Source: Candidatus Zixiibacteriota bacterium (lineage in GTDB: Bacteria > Zixibacteria > MSB-5A5 > GN15 > PGXB01). Taken from it: a stretch of DNA of 49,709 nt. The notes beneath the pieces were generated by a model, which was not told the origin of the DNA, made no database searches, and saw only the letters and a program-made list of their open reading frames with translations. This document shows, piece by piece, positions 9,713-18,232 of this stretch. Location of the stretch: positions 1-49,709 of the forward strand of contig JAGVEJ010000237.1 of NCBI GenBank assembly GCA_020058225.1, read 5' to 3'. Position 1 is the first letter of the stretch; every line of letters starts with the position of its first letter. A program made the position numbers and the translations under genes.

Positions 9713-10105
9713 ATGGGAACCCCATTCAAAAAAGACGAACTCGAGAAATTCGAGAAACTCCTGCTGAAAAAGCGTGAGGAACTGATGGACGAACTCAAGA
9801 TGAGAAAAACTCAGCTTGATGAGACTATCAAGGATGCCACCGGCGACCTTTCCAGTTATTCTTATCACATGGCAGACCAAGGGACGGACGCTATGGAACG
9901 TGAAAAGGCCTTCATGTTCGCCTCTAAATCCGGCCGTCTTCTCTATCATATTGATGAGGCGATTCGACGTCTTCGCAAAGGGGAATATGGTTTTTGCCAA
10001 ACATGCGGAAAGCCGATTCAGAGAGCTCGCCTCGAAGCCGTACCGCATGCTCGTCTATGTATTGAGTGCAAGGGAAAAGAAGAGGAGGCCAAGGCTGGCC
10101 ATTGA
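9713..10105 (+). CDS. DksA/TraR-family zinc-finger transcription factor
   Basis: A 130-residue protein whose ATG follows the ileS stop codon with no spacer. The N-terminal half is a highly charged coiled coil. A DQGTDAME segment at the coiled-coil tip matches the acidic motif by which DksA-type proteins enter the RNA polymerase secondary channel. The C-terminal zinc finger has four cysteines in CxxC-17-CxxC spacing (CQTC and CIEC). It probably modulates transcription initiation, perhaps with ppGpp. Its place between ileS and lspA recurs in several FCB and deltaproteobacterial genomes. The stop codon overlaps the likely lspA start. Confidence 0.9.
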   Translation: MGTPFKKDELEKFEKLLLKKREELMDELKMRKTQLDETIKDATGDLSSYSYHMADQGTDAMEREKAFMFASKSGRLLYHIDEAIRRLRKGEYGFCQTCGKPIQRARLEAVPHARLCIECKGKEEEAKAGH

Positions 10106-10625
10106 GACCAAACGTTTATTGGGACCTCTCCTCCTAATTCTTTTGGTTATTATTTTGGCCGACCAAATTACAAAAATATGGGCGACTGATGCGCTCAAAG
10201 ACAATGCAACAGCCCAAATCATGGGCGATTTTATTCAATTAAGAATTGTTTATAATATCGGTGGAGCCATGGGGACCGCCCTTGGGAATAGTGTTTTTTA
10301 TCTTATCTCTTCAATTTTAATTCTTGTTGTAGTTTTATATTTAGCCATTACCAACATTTCAAATAAATTCTTCTCCCTCCCACTTGTGGCAATTGCGGGG
10401 GGCGCCGTTGGAAATATTATTGACAGAATCAGAATAGGAAAAGTGATAGATTTTATTGATGTTGATATTCCGGATATAAATCTATTTGGCTTCAAGCTGG
10501 AGCGTTGGTGGACGTTTAATGTCGCCGATGCGGCTATCACGGTAGGGATGATTTTTCTGCTTGCCTATATCATCTTTGGGAAAAGAGAAAAGGCAGTGGG
10601 AGAGACAAACCACATTCCTAAATAA
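10101..10625 (+). CDS. lspA: Lipoprotein signal peptidase (signal peptidase II)
   Basis: This inner-membrane aspartyl protease cleaves prolipoproteins. Four hydrophobic segments are visible. Conserved motifs include ADQITK in the first helix, the YNIGGAMG loop, GGAVGNIIDR with the first catalytic Asp, VIDFID, and FNVADAAI with the second catalytic Asp. The start is uncertain because no ATG or GTG is usable. In-frame options are CTG (10095, six bases after a GAGGAGG), ATT (10101, overlapping the preceding TGA as ATTGA) and TTG (10119). I use 10101 as a compromise; the protein is about 168-176 residues in any case. Translation is probably coupled to the DksA-like gene. Confidence 0.88.
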   Translation: METKRLLGPLLLILLVIILADQITKIWATDALKDNATAQIMGDFIQLRIVYNIGGAMGTALGNSVFYLISSILILVVVLYLAITNISNKFFSLPLVAIAGGAVGNIIDRIRIGKVIDFIDVDIPDINLFGFKLERWWTFNVADAAITVGMIFLLAYIIFGKREKAVGETNHIPK

Positions 10626-10823
10626 TTTAATTCCAACGGTGTATCAGCTCCGTTTTGACGGGTAGGGAGAAAAAGGGAGCACAAAATATCGATTCCGGTG
10701 TCCGGGGGCGCCGCCATAGTATGTGCCTCGATTTTCAAGAAGCAGGGGTTGCCATTGTTTCAAAAGGAACCTATATTCGACAGGCTTGTTATGATGGTTT
10801 AAGCTTTAGAAAAGAGGTTTAAT
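10626..10823 (+). ncRNA. Possible structured RNA or mrp leader
   Basis: This 198-base gap between lspA and mrp has more base-pairing potential than neighbouring gaps. Three elements nest or line up. One is a small hairpin CCGT-TTTG-ACGG at 10650-10661. The second is an interrupted long stem pairing 10669-10683 with 10722-10736 (GAAAA, GAG, CACA against TGTG, CTC, TTTTC). The third, inside that stem, is a seven-pair hairpin CGGTGTC/GGCGCCG at 10696-10713. I could not match it to 6S, SRP, tmRNA or a known riboswitch. It may be a leader acting on mrp or an independent small RNA; this rests on hand-found pairing only. Confidence 0.3.
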
Positions 10824-11900
10824 ATGATCGATAAAAATGAAATAATGAAAGTCCTAGCGCAAATAGAAGATCCCGAATTGCGCCGGCCATTGACCGACCT
10901 GGGTATGGTCAAATTCATTGAAATTGAGGGAAAAGATATTAAAGTCGGAATATCGCTGACGATTCCCGGTTGTCCGTTGAAGCAAAAAATTCAGGATGAT
11001 ATTATACAGAAAGTCGGGTTCATGGAGGGAGTGGGAAGGGTTGAAATTGTTTTCGATGCCATGAGCGATGAACAGAGAAAATCCCTTATGCAAAAACTTT
11101 ATGGGGAAAACCATGGGAATCAGAAGGGCTTCCATAGAAATGGCGCCATTGTAATGGGAGATTTTGCAAAAAGAGTAATAGCGGTAGCCTCGGGCAAAGG
11201 CGGGGTGGGAAAATCAACAGTCACTGCCAATTTGGCGGCGGCACTGGGGCGATTGGGATATAAGGTTGCAGTTTTGGATGCCGATGTCTATGGGTTTTCC
11301 ATCCCACGCATGCTGGGAATCAGTGGCAAGCCGACCGAAATTGATGATAATATAGTACCATTGCGCCGTGAAAATATACAGGTAATATCGATGGGCTTTT
11401 TCGTAGAAGAGGATATGCCGGTTATATGGCGCGGTCCGTTACTTCATAAGGCAATAAGTCAGTTTTTAACTGATGTTTTATGGGATAAGTCCGATTTTCT
11501 TCTTTTGGATCTTCCCCCCGGAACCGGTGATGTGACTCTTACCATTGCTCAATCAATCCCCAAGGCCGAATTATTAGTGGTGACAACACCACAACCGGCG
11601 GCATCTCATACGGCAGGAAGGGTTGCCAGATTGGCAGAAAAAACAAATTTGAAGATTCTTGGCGTGGTAGAAAATATGTCATACTATGAGACCAACGGCA
11701 AAAGAGAATATATCTTTGGAAAAGATGGCGGAAAACAATTGGCGCAGACATTGTCCGTTCCATTTTTGGGAGAAATCCCTATAAAAACAGAAATAAGAGA
11801 GGGAGCCGATATGGGGAATCCTGCCGCTTTTTCAGAAAATAATGAAATTGCCCAGTATTATCTTCAAATTGCATCTATGATAGCCAAAGGGAATAGTTGA
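10824..11900 (+). CDS. mrp: Mrp/ApbC-family iron-sulfur cluster carrier ATPase
   Basis: The 358-residue protein has an N-terminal MIP18/DUF59 domain (1-85, containing DPELRRPLTDLGMV) and a C-terminal Mrp/NBP35 P-loop domain with the deviant Walker A GKGGVGKST near residue 126 and DLPPGTGDV. Family members hold and transfer [4Fe-4S] clusters to apoproteins. The CxxC that most proteobacterial ApbC proteins carry after the VENMSY strand is absent; the equivalent segment contains no cysteine. Bacteroidetes homologues, as I recall them, also lack it. A GAGG ribosome site lies before the ATG. A possibly structured leader precedes it and dnaA follows after 415 bases. Confidence 0.92.
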   Translation: MIDKNEIMKVLAQIEDPELRRPLTDLGMVKFIEIEGKDIKVGISLTIPGCPLKQKIQDDIIQKVGFMEGVGRVEIVFDAMSDEQRKSLMQKLYGENHGNQKGFHRNGAIVMGDFAKRVIAVASGKGGVGKSTVTANLAAALGRLGYKVAVLDADVYGFSIPRMLGISGKPTEIDDNIVPLRRENIQVISMGFFVEEDMPVIWRGPLLHKAISQFLTDVLWDKSDFLLLDLPPGTGDVTLTIAQSIPKAELLVVTTPQPAASHTAGRVARLAEKTNLKILGVVENMSYYETNGKREYIFGKDGGKQLAQTLSVPFLGEIPIKTEIREGADMGNPAAFSENNEIAQYYLQIASMIAKGNS

Positions 11901-12315
11901 TTAGTACTCATTGCTAAATTACAGGTTACAATAAGTGAGAATTTTTTGAGTGATAACAAACTTGGTAGATAATTTTTTCTCAAAAATATTTCCTTCTGTA
12001 ATTATGCTTGGCATAACAGGTTCCATTCTTTTGATTTTTTGTGAAGGGTCTTCTTGACCATCGGCCATATTTCTTATTATTATCTCCTTGTCGGAAGTTG
12101 TTATTTAACAGGATGTTAAAAAGATGTGGAAATCTTTTTTTAGTGGGGATGCCATTGGTTATGCCACAACAACTTAGTTGTTTTATGGTCTGTGTTAAAT
12201 GTGAATTGCTTTGTTGAAAACTTTAATGGCAGTTCCTTTAAGTTAATTAACAAATTTAATTTATTGTCGCTCAACTATAGGAGAATCTTAGCCTTATATA
12301 GACTAAGGGGGATGG
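11901..12315. other. mrp-dnaA intergenic region, candidate control region for dnaA
   Basis: 415 A+T-rich bases with no plausible gene. It contains a perfect inverted repeat TTTAACA-GGA-TGTTAAA (12104-12120), a near-DnaA box TGTGGAAAT at 12125-12133 (two mismatches to TGTGGATAA), weaker matches near 12191-12208, and a GTTAATTAAC palindrome shortly before the gene. These would fit autoregulation of dnaA or an accessory part of the origin. No convincing -35/-10 pair with normal spacing was found. Confidence 0.4.
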
Positions 12316-13674
12316 ATGCCTTACGCTATTAAGAGTAACAATTGCAAGCTCTGGGAGGGGTGTTTAAATTATGTATCGGTGCGAACCAAAAAATCCTCAT
12401 ACAATACCTGGTTTAAGCACACTCGGGGCTCTCTGGATGTAAACGGCAATCTTAAAATTGCTGTGCCCAATCAGTTTGTTGCTGATTGGCTGACTGACAG
12501 ATATGCTGAATTGATTTCTGAATCAATCAAGGAAGTCAACGGTTCATGTCTTGGTTATTCATTTGAATTAATGGATGATTCTGAGGTTGCCGGTCAAACT
12601 GAGATAGAGTTTCACAGGCAACCGGCCATCAGAACCAAAAACGGTAACAATGATGGTCATTTGAATGAACGATTCCGGTTTGATAGCTTTGTGGTCGGAA
12701 ATTTTAACCAATTCGCTCATGCTACGGCTTCGGCGGTTGCCGAGGCGCCGGGAAAGACTAACTATAATCCGTTATTACTTTATGGTAGAACCGGCTTGGG
12801 AAAAACTCATTTGCTTCAAGCGATTGGCCATTATATTTATGAAAATTATCCGCAGAAACGGGTAATGTATGCCACCTCGGAGAAATTTACTTCTGATTTC
12901 ATTAATTCCATTTCCAATGGCACTATCGCCAATTTTGCCTCACAATATCGTACCGCCGATATTCTTTTAATTGATGATATTCAGTTTTTCTCGGGAAAAG
13001 AATCCACCCAAGAGCAATTCTTTCATACTTTCAATGATCTTCAGCACTCAGGAAAACAAGTTGTGTTGACATCTGACCGTCACCCCAAGGATATAAAGGG
13101 GCTTGAAGAGAGACTGCTCTCGAGGTTTTCTTCCGGGCTGGTAGCGGATCTCCAGCCCCCCGATTTGGAAACAAGGATCGCTATTTTAAGACGAAGAACC
13201 GAGCAGGAGGGAACCGCCCTTTCGGAAGATGTATTATTTTTCATCGCTGATAATGTCCATACGAATATTCGTGAGCTGGAGGGATGTCTCACAAGGCTAT
13301 TGGCGTATGCATCTCTTGAAAAATGCGCCATTGACTTGACCTTTGCCACGCGCGTTCTTGGAAAAGAAATTTTGCGCCCCAAAAAAGAGCTTTCCATACC
13401 GGAAATTCAGAAGAAGACTGCAGAATTTTTTAGAATTGATTTTGAGATGATGACGGCTAAGAAAAAAACGGCTGAAATTGCCATCGCCAGACAGATAGCT
13501 ATGTATTTAACCAGAAAACACACCAATTCTTCTTTAAAAAGAATTGGAGAAGCTTTCGGGGGGAGAGATCATTCCACTGTTATACATGCTTGCGATTTGG
13601 TGGAGAATAAAATTGCTGAAGATTTTGACTTTCGCGAAAAGATAAACAATCTTTCTGGTTTGCTTTTAGGGTAG
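12316..13674 (+). CDS. dnaA: Chromosomal replication initiator protein DnaA
   Basis: DnaA binds DnaA boxes at oriC and, with ATP, opens the duplex. The 452-residue length is normal. Domain I covers about 1-90 with a short linker. The AAA+ domain has Walker A GRTGLGKT and Walker B ILLIDDIQFF. Domain IV carries the DNA-binding signature, including RKHTNSSLKRIG and GGRDHSTVIHA. The ATG at 12316 follows a run of five Gs that serves as ribosome site; an overlapping upstream ATG is out of frame. Its neighbours dnaN and recF give the classical origin arrangement, but rnpA/rpmH are not on the other side; mrp is. Confidence 0.97.
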   Translation: MPYAIKSNNCKLWEGCLNYVSVRTKKSSYNTWFKHTRGSLDVNGNLKIAVPNQFVADWLTDRYAELISESIKEVNGSCLGYSFELMDDSEVAGQTEIEFHRQPAIRTKNGNNDGHLNERFRFDSFVVGNFNQFAHATASAVAEAPGKTNYNPLLLYGRTGLGKTHLLQAIGHYIYENYPQKRVMYATSEKFTSDFINSISNGTIANFASQYRTADILLIDDIQFFSGKESTQEQFFHTFNDLQHSGKQVVLTSDRHPKDIKGLEERLLSRFSSGLVADLQPPDLETRIAILRRRTEQEGTALSEDVLFFIADNVHTNIRELEGCLTRLLAYASLEKCAIDLTFATRVLGKEILRPKKELSIPEIQKKTAEFFRIDFEMMTAKKKTAEIAIARQIAMYLTRKHTNSSLKRIGEAFGGRDHSTVIHACDLVENKIAEDFDFREKINNLSGLLLG

Positions 13675-13948
13675 CTGGATAACGGGTGTATAATAATGTA
13701 GAAAATATGTGGGAATCTATTTCATGTGGATTGGTTAATGGGTATAAAACTTTTATTGACATTGAATCCACAAATGAATTATTTTTTAAAAATTGATAAG
13801 TAGTTAATATTAAAAGAAATAACAAATAAGAGGATTAATTCCAGAATAATTTCAACATATTCACAGGTATTATTAATATGATTATTAAGATATACCTGAG
13901 TATAATTTAAATCTTATATGTGAATATCGATTCCGGAGGATAGCAAGT
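13675..13948. other. Candidate oriC in the dnaA-dnaN gap
   Basis: This 274-base gap has a cluster of DnaA-box-like nonamers: TGTGGGAAT (13708-13716), TGTGGATTG (13725-13733), GAATCCACA (13764-13772, reverse orientation), ATATTCACA (13857-13865, reverse) and TGTGAATAT (13919-13927). The last two have one mismatch to TTATNCACA or its complement. Between them lies an almost pure A+T stretch (about 13777-13830), suitable as a DNA-unwinding element. The dnaA-dnaN gap is a common oriC location. None of the boxes is a perfect TTATCCACA, so the assignment rests on clustering and position. Confidence 0.55.
13756..13785 (+). promoter_or_regulatory. Possible dnaN promoter overlapping a DnaA box
   Basis: A perfect -35 TTGACA (13756-13761) is followed after 18 bases by TATTTT (13780-13785), four of six matches to the -10 consensus. 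A reverse DnaA-like box (13764-13772) lies in the spacer, so DnaA binding could repress transcription of dnaN-recF. The leader to dnaN would be about 160 bases. Confidence 0.4.
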
Positions 13949-15061
13949 ATGAAATTCAATCTTTCAAAATCTCGTCTCAGCGGATATCTTCAGTCGGTCT
14001 TGCAGGTTGTTCCATCAAAGTCAGCTTTGCCAGTTCTTTCCAATATTCTCTTTGAGGCATTGGAGGATAAGCTTAAAATATCTGCTACCGATCTTGAGGT
14101 TTCTATTACCGCTACATTTGATTGTGCTGTCAGCAAAAAAGGCTCGGCGGTTCTACCTGCGAGATATGTTGCCGAGATCATACGCGAATTGCCGGAGTCT
14201 GAGATATCCTTTGATGGGACATCGAGCCGTGTGGAAATGAAAGTTCCCAACGGTTCATATAAAATTGCCTGTTTTCCCGCTGATGATTTTCCTAAACTCC
14301 CGATGGTAAATACCAAAAAACAAATAAATGTTGATGCCGCAGATTTGGTTTCTATGATACGAAGAACGACATTTGCCTGCTCGGTAGATGAGACCAGACC
14401 GGCTCTTAATGGCGTTCTCTGGTCCACTAAGGGTGACATGATGTCGATGGTAGCTACCGATGGTCATCGTTTGGCCAAAGTATCAGTGGAAAATAAAAAA
14501 CTAAAGGGAATGTCTGAAGATATAATAGTACCACCAAAAGTGCTGAATATAATTCCTAAGTTTGCGGATGAATCCAATGGAGAAATAGGAATAATTTTCG
14601 GTGAAAATAATGTAATATTCAACTTGGGAGATGTTATTCTTAGCTCTCGACTTATTGAGGGACCTTACCCCAATTATGAACAGGTCATCCCTGCGGAAAA
14701 CGATAAAAGAATGGTAATTTCCAAAAGCGATTTAGCAGGAGCAGTAAGACGAGTTTCAATATTGTCCAACACTTTGACACATCAGGTGAAATTTAATATC
14801 AAGAACAATTCTCTAACCATTTCCACGACCAATGCCGATGTTGGCGGGGAAGCGAGAGAAACTTTATCGTGCGATTATACCGGAGAGGGAGTAGAACTTG
14901 GGTATAATGCCAATTATGTCACCGACATTCTTGCAAAAATAGATGGCGAGGAGGTGATATTTGAGCTTACCAATGCCATATCCGCTGGAGTGATTTATTC
15001 CCCATCCATACCTAAGGATAACTTTTTATGCTTAGTGATGCCGTTAAGGTTGGCCGACTAA
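13949..15061 (+). CDS. dnaN: DNA polymerase III beta subunit (sliding clamp)
   Basis: This protein forms the ring-shaped processivity clamp of the replicative polymerase. The 370-residue length is typical of three repeated clamp domains. Family features visible are the N-terminal MKFNLSKSRL start, the VVPSKSALPVLSN strand of domain 1, the TRPALNGVL segment near the centre, ATDGHRLAK of domain 2, and the C-terminal VMPLRL tail that forms part of the protein-binding pocket. A strong GGAGGA ribosome site precedes the ATG. It lies between the candidate origin and recF. Confidence 0.97.
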   Translation: MKFNLSKSRLSGYLQSVLQVVPSKSALPVLSNILFEALEDKLKISATDLEVSITATFDCAVSKKGSAVLPARYVAEIIRELPESEISFDGTSSRVEMKVPNGSYKIACFPADDFPKLPMVNTKKQINVDAADLVSMIRRTTFACSVDETRPALNGVLWSTKGDMMSMVATDGHRLAKVSVENKKLKGMSEDIIVPPKVLNIIPKFADESNGEIGIIFGENNVIFNLGDVILSSRLIEGPYPNYEQVIPAENDKRMVISKSDLAGAVRRVSILSNTLTHQVKFNIKNNSLTISTTNADVGGEARETLSCDYTGEGVELGYNANYVTDILAKIDGEEVIFELTNAISAGVIYSPSIPKDNFLCLVMPLRLAD

Positions 15062-15105
15062 ATAGAAATCAAGGTTGTTCATAATTGCGGTAAAGAACAT
15101 GGTGA

Positions 15106-16197
15106 ATGATAGTTAGTTCAATAAAATTAACTTCATTTAGGAATTTTGAAAATGTGAGCGCCATCTTTTCGGATGGCGCTAATATTTTTTTTGGTAAAAA
15201 TGGAGCTGGAAAAAGCAATCTTCTTGAAGCCATTTTTTTGACGCTTTTGGGAAAATCACCCCGTGGCGCCCGGGATGCTGTTATGGTCGCAGAAGGGGCA
15301 AATTTTTATCGAGTCGAAGGAGAAGTGCGGACGGGAAAGCAGACACAATCTGTAGCTATTGCCTATGACACGGGCGGACGGAAAAAAATCACTATCGATA
15401 AAACGCCATCACGAAATTCGGGACTGTTTGAGAGATTCTCTGCAGTATCATTTGGGCCCACAGATTTGGAAATTTTATCCGGCCCGCCTTCAAAGCGCCG
15501 AGAATATATAAATATTTATTTGTCACAGGCATCGGCCAAACATCTTTCTTATTTATCTGATTATCATAAAGCTTTGGAGCAACGCAATGCTTTTCTTCGA
15601 CAAAACGAATATGGAGGCGCCAATCCTTATGATGAAATGGTGATAGAACTTGGTTCGCAAATAACGCTGCAAAGGAAATTGTTTTTGGAAATAATTTCTG
15701 GGGATGCAGGGGAGTATCATGCCAATATTTCTGATGGACAGAATCTGAAAACTGCTTATACTCCCTCAGTGGAATTAAATGATGATTTTGGAGATATAAA
15801 ATTGATCAAATTGCAATTTGAGAAAACGATTGGCCGACTAAAAGAGCGGGAAAAAATTCTTCAAACATCGCTTGTCGGACCACATCGGGATGATATTGAT
15901 TTTTATATTAACGGTCGTCCAGCGCGAACGCATGCGTCGCAAGGAGAGATGAGAACGGCCGCCATTGCTCTAAAACTGGCCGTATTCGACTATTTAAAAA
16001 GGATTCAAAAAATATCTCCATTACTTCTTCTTGATGAAATTTTCGCCGAACTGGATATTTCCAGAAGAAGAAAATTAATTGATTCGTTTGGACAATTTGA
16101 ACAGCTTTTTCTCACCACCGCTACTGATATTCCGGAACTTGCTTCAAACGAACGAAAAAAGTTTGTAATTGAAAATAATAGCATCAATCCGGAATAA
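15106..16197 (+). CDS. recF: DNA replication and repair protein RecF
   Basis: RecF is an SMC-like ATPase that helps load RecA at single-strand gaps. The 363-residue product has the N-terminal SIKLTSFRNFE strand, Walker A GKNGAGKS near residue 31, the ABC-type signature in ASQGEMRTAA, and Walker B LLLLDEIFAELD. The gap to dnaN is 44 bases, so the two are probably cotranscribed. gyrB, the usual next gene, is not here; a MalK-like ATPase follows after 12 bases. Confidence 0.96.
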   Translation: MIVSSIKLTSFRNFENVSAIFSDGANIFFGKNGAGKSNLLEAIFLTLLGKSPRGARDAVMVAEGANFYRVEGEVRTGKQTQSVAIAYDTGGRKKITIDKTPSRNSGLFERFSAVSFGPTDLEILSGPPSKRREYINIYLSQASAKHLSYLSDYHKALEQRNAFLRQNEYGGANPYDEMVIELGSQITLQRKLFLEIISGDAGEYHANISDGQNLKTAYTPSVELNDDFGDIKLIKLQFEKTIGRLKEREKILQTSLVGPHRDDIDFYINGRPARTHASQGEMRTAAIALKLAVFDYLKRIQKISPLLLLDEIFAELDISRRRKLIDSFGQFEQLFLTTATDIPELASNERKKFVIENNSINPE

Positions 16198-16209
16198 GAC
16201 AAACAAAAA

Positions 16210-17250
16210 ATGCCTCGCTTAAAAATAATAAATCTTTCCAAAAAATTTGCAGGGAAGCAAATAATTGCCAATATCTCTTTTGAGACCATAGACGGAGAAT
16301 TTGTTGTTGTATTGGGACCTTCTGGATGCGGCAAATCGACCTTGCTTAGGCTAATTGCTGGTCTTGAGGACGCCGATTCGGGGGAGATTTATATAGGCGA
16401 GACTCGAATTGATGCTTTGACTCCGCAAAAGCGGAATGTGGCGCTGGTATTTCAGAATTATGCTCTATACCCTCACATGACAGTGGCGGAAAATCTCGCC
16501 TTCCCCTTGAAAATTGTTCATGCCAAAAAGGAAGAAATAAAAGAAAAGGTAAAAGAGACGGCGGAATTGATCGGTCTGGTAGAGCGGCTTGATTCCAAAC
16601 CGGCGACGCTCTCTGGAGGGCAAAGGCAAAGAGTCGCATTGGGAAGAGCTATAATCAGAAAGCCGGATTTATTCTTGCTTGATGAACCGCTGTCTAATCT
16701 GGATGCTGATCTACGCCAAAAAATGCGGCGCGAGTTGGTAGAGCTTCAAAGAAAATTGAGCGCCACCACTATCTACGTCACCCATGATCAGATTGAAGCA
16801 ATGACCATGGCAGATAGAATGGTTGTTATAGAATCTGGCGAAATCAAGCAGATTGGTACACCGGAAGAGGTTTATAATCAGCCCGCCGATACTTTTGTGG
16901 CATCATTTATTGGTACGTCGAAAATTAATCTTATTCATGGGACGATAGAGAATCATGTATTAAACCCCTTAGGATTACCGGCGCCAATTAATACACCAAT
17001 AATAAAAGAGATTATTATTGGTATTCGTCCGGAAGATATTATTTTTGATGCAAATGGCGAGCATTCAGGCAAAATAATATGTCTGGAATTTTTGGGAGAC
17101 CGGACAATAGCGACAATTGAATTTGGCAATGAGAGGATGACATCAATTATGGATTCAAATGATGGCAAAACTGGTGAGCAAATTCGCTTTTTCATAAGGC
17201 GGGAGAAGATTCTTTGTTTTGATAGGAACACTGGCGAAAGGTTGACATAG
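16210..17250 (+). CDS. ABC transporter ATP-binding protein, MalK/UgpC type
   Basis: The 346-residue ATPase has Walker A GPSGCGKST near residue 37, a Q-loop in VFQNYALYPHMT, signature LSGGQRQRVALGRA, Walker B LFLLDEPLSNLD and the H-loop THD. A C-terminal TOBE-type region (about 235-346) contains GIRPEDI. This architecture belongs to ATPases of the CUT1 carbohydrate/polyol importers. No permease or binding protein is nearby, so it may serve several transporters encoded elsewhere, as MsmK does. It starts 12 bases after recF with no clear ribosome site. The substrate cannot be inferred. Confidence 0.9.
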   Translation: MPRLKIINLSKKFAGKQIIANISFETIDGEFVVVLGPSGCGKSTLLRLIAGLEDADSGEIYIGETRIDALTPQKRNVALVFQNYALYPHMTVAENLAFPLKIVHAKKEEIKEKVKETAELIGLVERLDSKPATLSGGQRQRVALGRAIIRKPDLFLLDEPLSNLDADLRQKMRRELVELQRKLSATTIYVTHDQIEAMTMADRMVVIESGEIKQIGTPEEVYNQPADTFVASFIGTSKINLIHGTIENHVLNPLGLPAPINTPIIKEIIIGIRPEDIIFDANGEHSGKIICLEFLGDRTIATIEFGNERMTSIMDSNDGKTGEQIRFFIRREKILCFDRNTGERLT

Positions 17251-17263
17251 CTAATTGATCCAA

Positions 17264-18232
17264 ATGCGCAAGTTCAATTGCCCCAACATTGTTGTCAGCA
17301 AATGCCTGGGATTTGAAGCGGTCAGGTACAATGGAGCCATAATTTTCAATGATTTTATTGAAAAGTTGAAATCGTATGTCAATTTTGTTTCAATATGTCC
17401 TGAAATGGAAATAGGTCTCGGTACCCCACGGGAACCGATTCGCATTGTTATTTCACAGGAACGGCTCAAATTGATTCAGCCTTCCACCGGACAGGATTTA
17501 ACTGATAAAATGAATCGCTTTTCGAGCAAATTTTTGAAATCTCTTAAAAATATTGATGGTTTTATTCTGAAAAGCCGGTCGCCATCATGCGGAATTAAGG
17601 ATGTTAAAATTCATTCGGAAAAAGAAAATATTCCGTCAATCGGCAAGGGAGCTGGATTTTTTGGCGGCAAGGTTTTGGATTTACATGCGAATTGCGCCAT
17701 TGAAGATGAGGGAAGGTTGCTTAATTTAAAAATCCGCGAGCATTTTCTTACCAAAATATTTGCATTTACAAAACTTCGAGAAACGATAAAATCCGGTTCG
17801 ATGAGACAGCTGGTCTTATTTCATGCACAAAATAAATTATTGCTTATGGCGCATAATCAAAAAGAATTAAGAAATCTTGGAAAAATTGTGGCTAATCATG
17901 ATCGGAATAAATTTGAGATGTTGGCCAAAGAATATGATGAACATTTCCGTTTAGCAATAACTCGACCTGCCCGTGACGGGGCCAATATAAATGTCTTCAT
18001 GCATGCCCTGGGGTATTTTTCGGATGAATTAACCTCAAGAGAGAAAAAATATTTTCTCAAGACTCTTGAGGATTTCCGCAAGAAAAAGGCTGTGTTCGCA
18101 ACGATCTCCGGAATAGTAAAGGCGTGGATAGTGCGATTTGAAAATGAATATCTGCAAAGCCAGTCATTTTTTTATCCATATCCAGAAGAATTGATTGAAA
18201 TTATTGACACAGGTCGGGGACGCGAAATATGA
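17264..18232 (+). CDS. DUF523-DUF1722 protein (TudS-like plus YbgA-like)
   Basis: The predicted 322-residue two-domain protein has an N-terminal DUF523 domain (about 1-150) with three conserved cysteine sites: SKCLG (C14), ICPE (C45) and SPSCG (C109). In characterised DUF523 enzymes (TudS, thiouracil desulfidase), such cysteines bind a [4Fe-4S] cluster. The C-terminal half (about 190-320) is DUF1722, related to E. coli YbgA. The frame also allows a TTG at 17255; the ATG at 17264 is preferred. Its last four bases overlap the next gene (ATGA), and a photolyase gene lies two genes on; in E. coli ybgA is next to phr. A role in removing sulfur from damaged or modified nucleobases is possible but inferred. 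Confidence 0.82.
   Translation: MRKFNCPNIVVSKCLGFEAVRYNGAIIFNDFIEKLKSYVNFVSICPEMEIGLGTPREPIRIVISQERLKLIQPSTGQDLTDKMNRFSSKFLKSLKNIDGFILKSRSPSCGIKDVKIHSEKENIPSIGKGAGFFGGKVLDLHANCAIEDEGRLLNLKIREHFLTKIFAFTKLRETIKSGSMRQLVLFHAQNKLLLMAHNQKELRNLGKIVANHDRNKFEMLAKEYDEHFRLAITRPARDGANINVFMHALGYFSDELTSREKKYFLKTLEDFRKKKAVFATISGIVKAWIVRFENEYLQSQSFFYPYPEELIEIIDTGRGREI

Noticed and set aside
10626-10823. 6S RNA, SRP RNA or tmRNA in the lspA-mrp gap
   Set aside because: The conserved SRP core, tmRNA tag region and 6S bubble pattern were not recognised. Kept only as an unnamed structured-RNA candidate.
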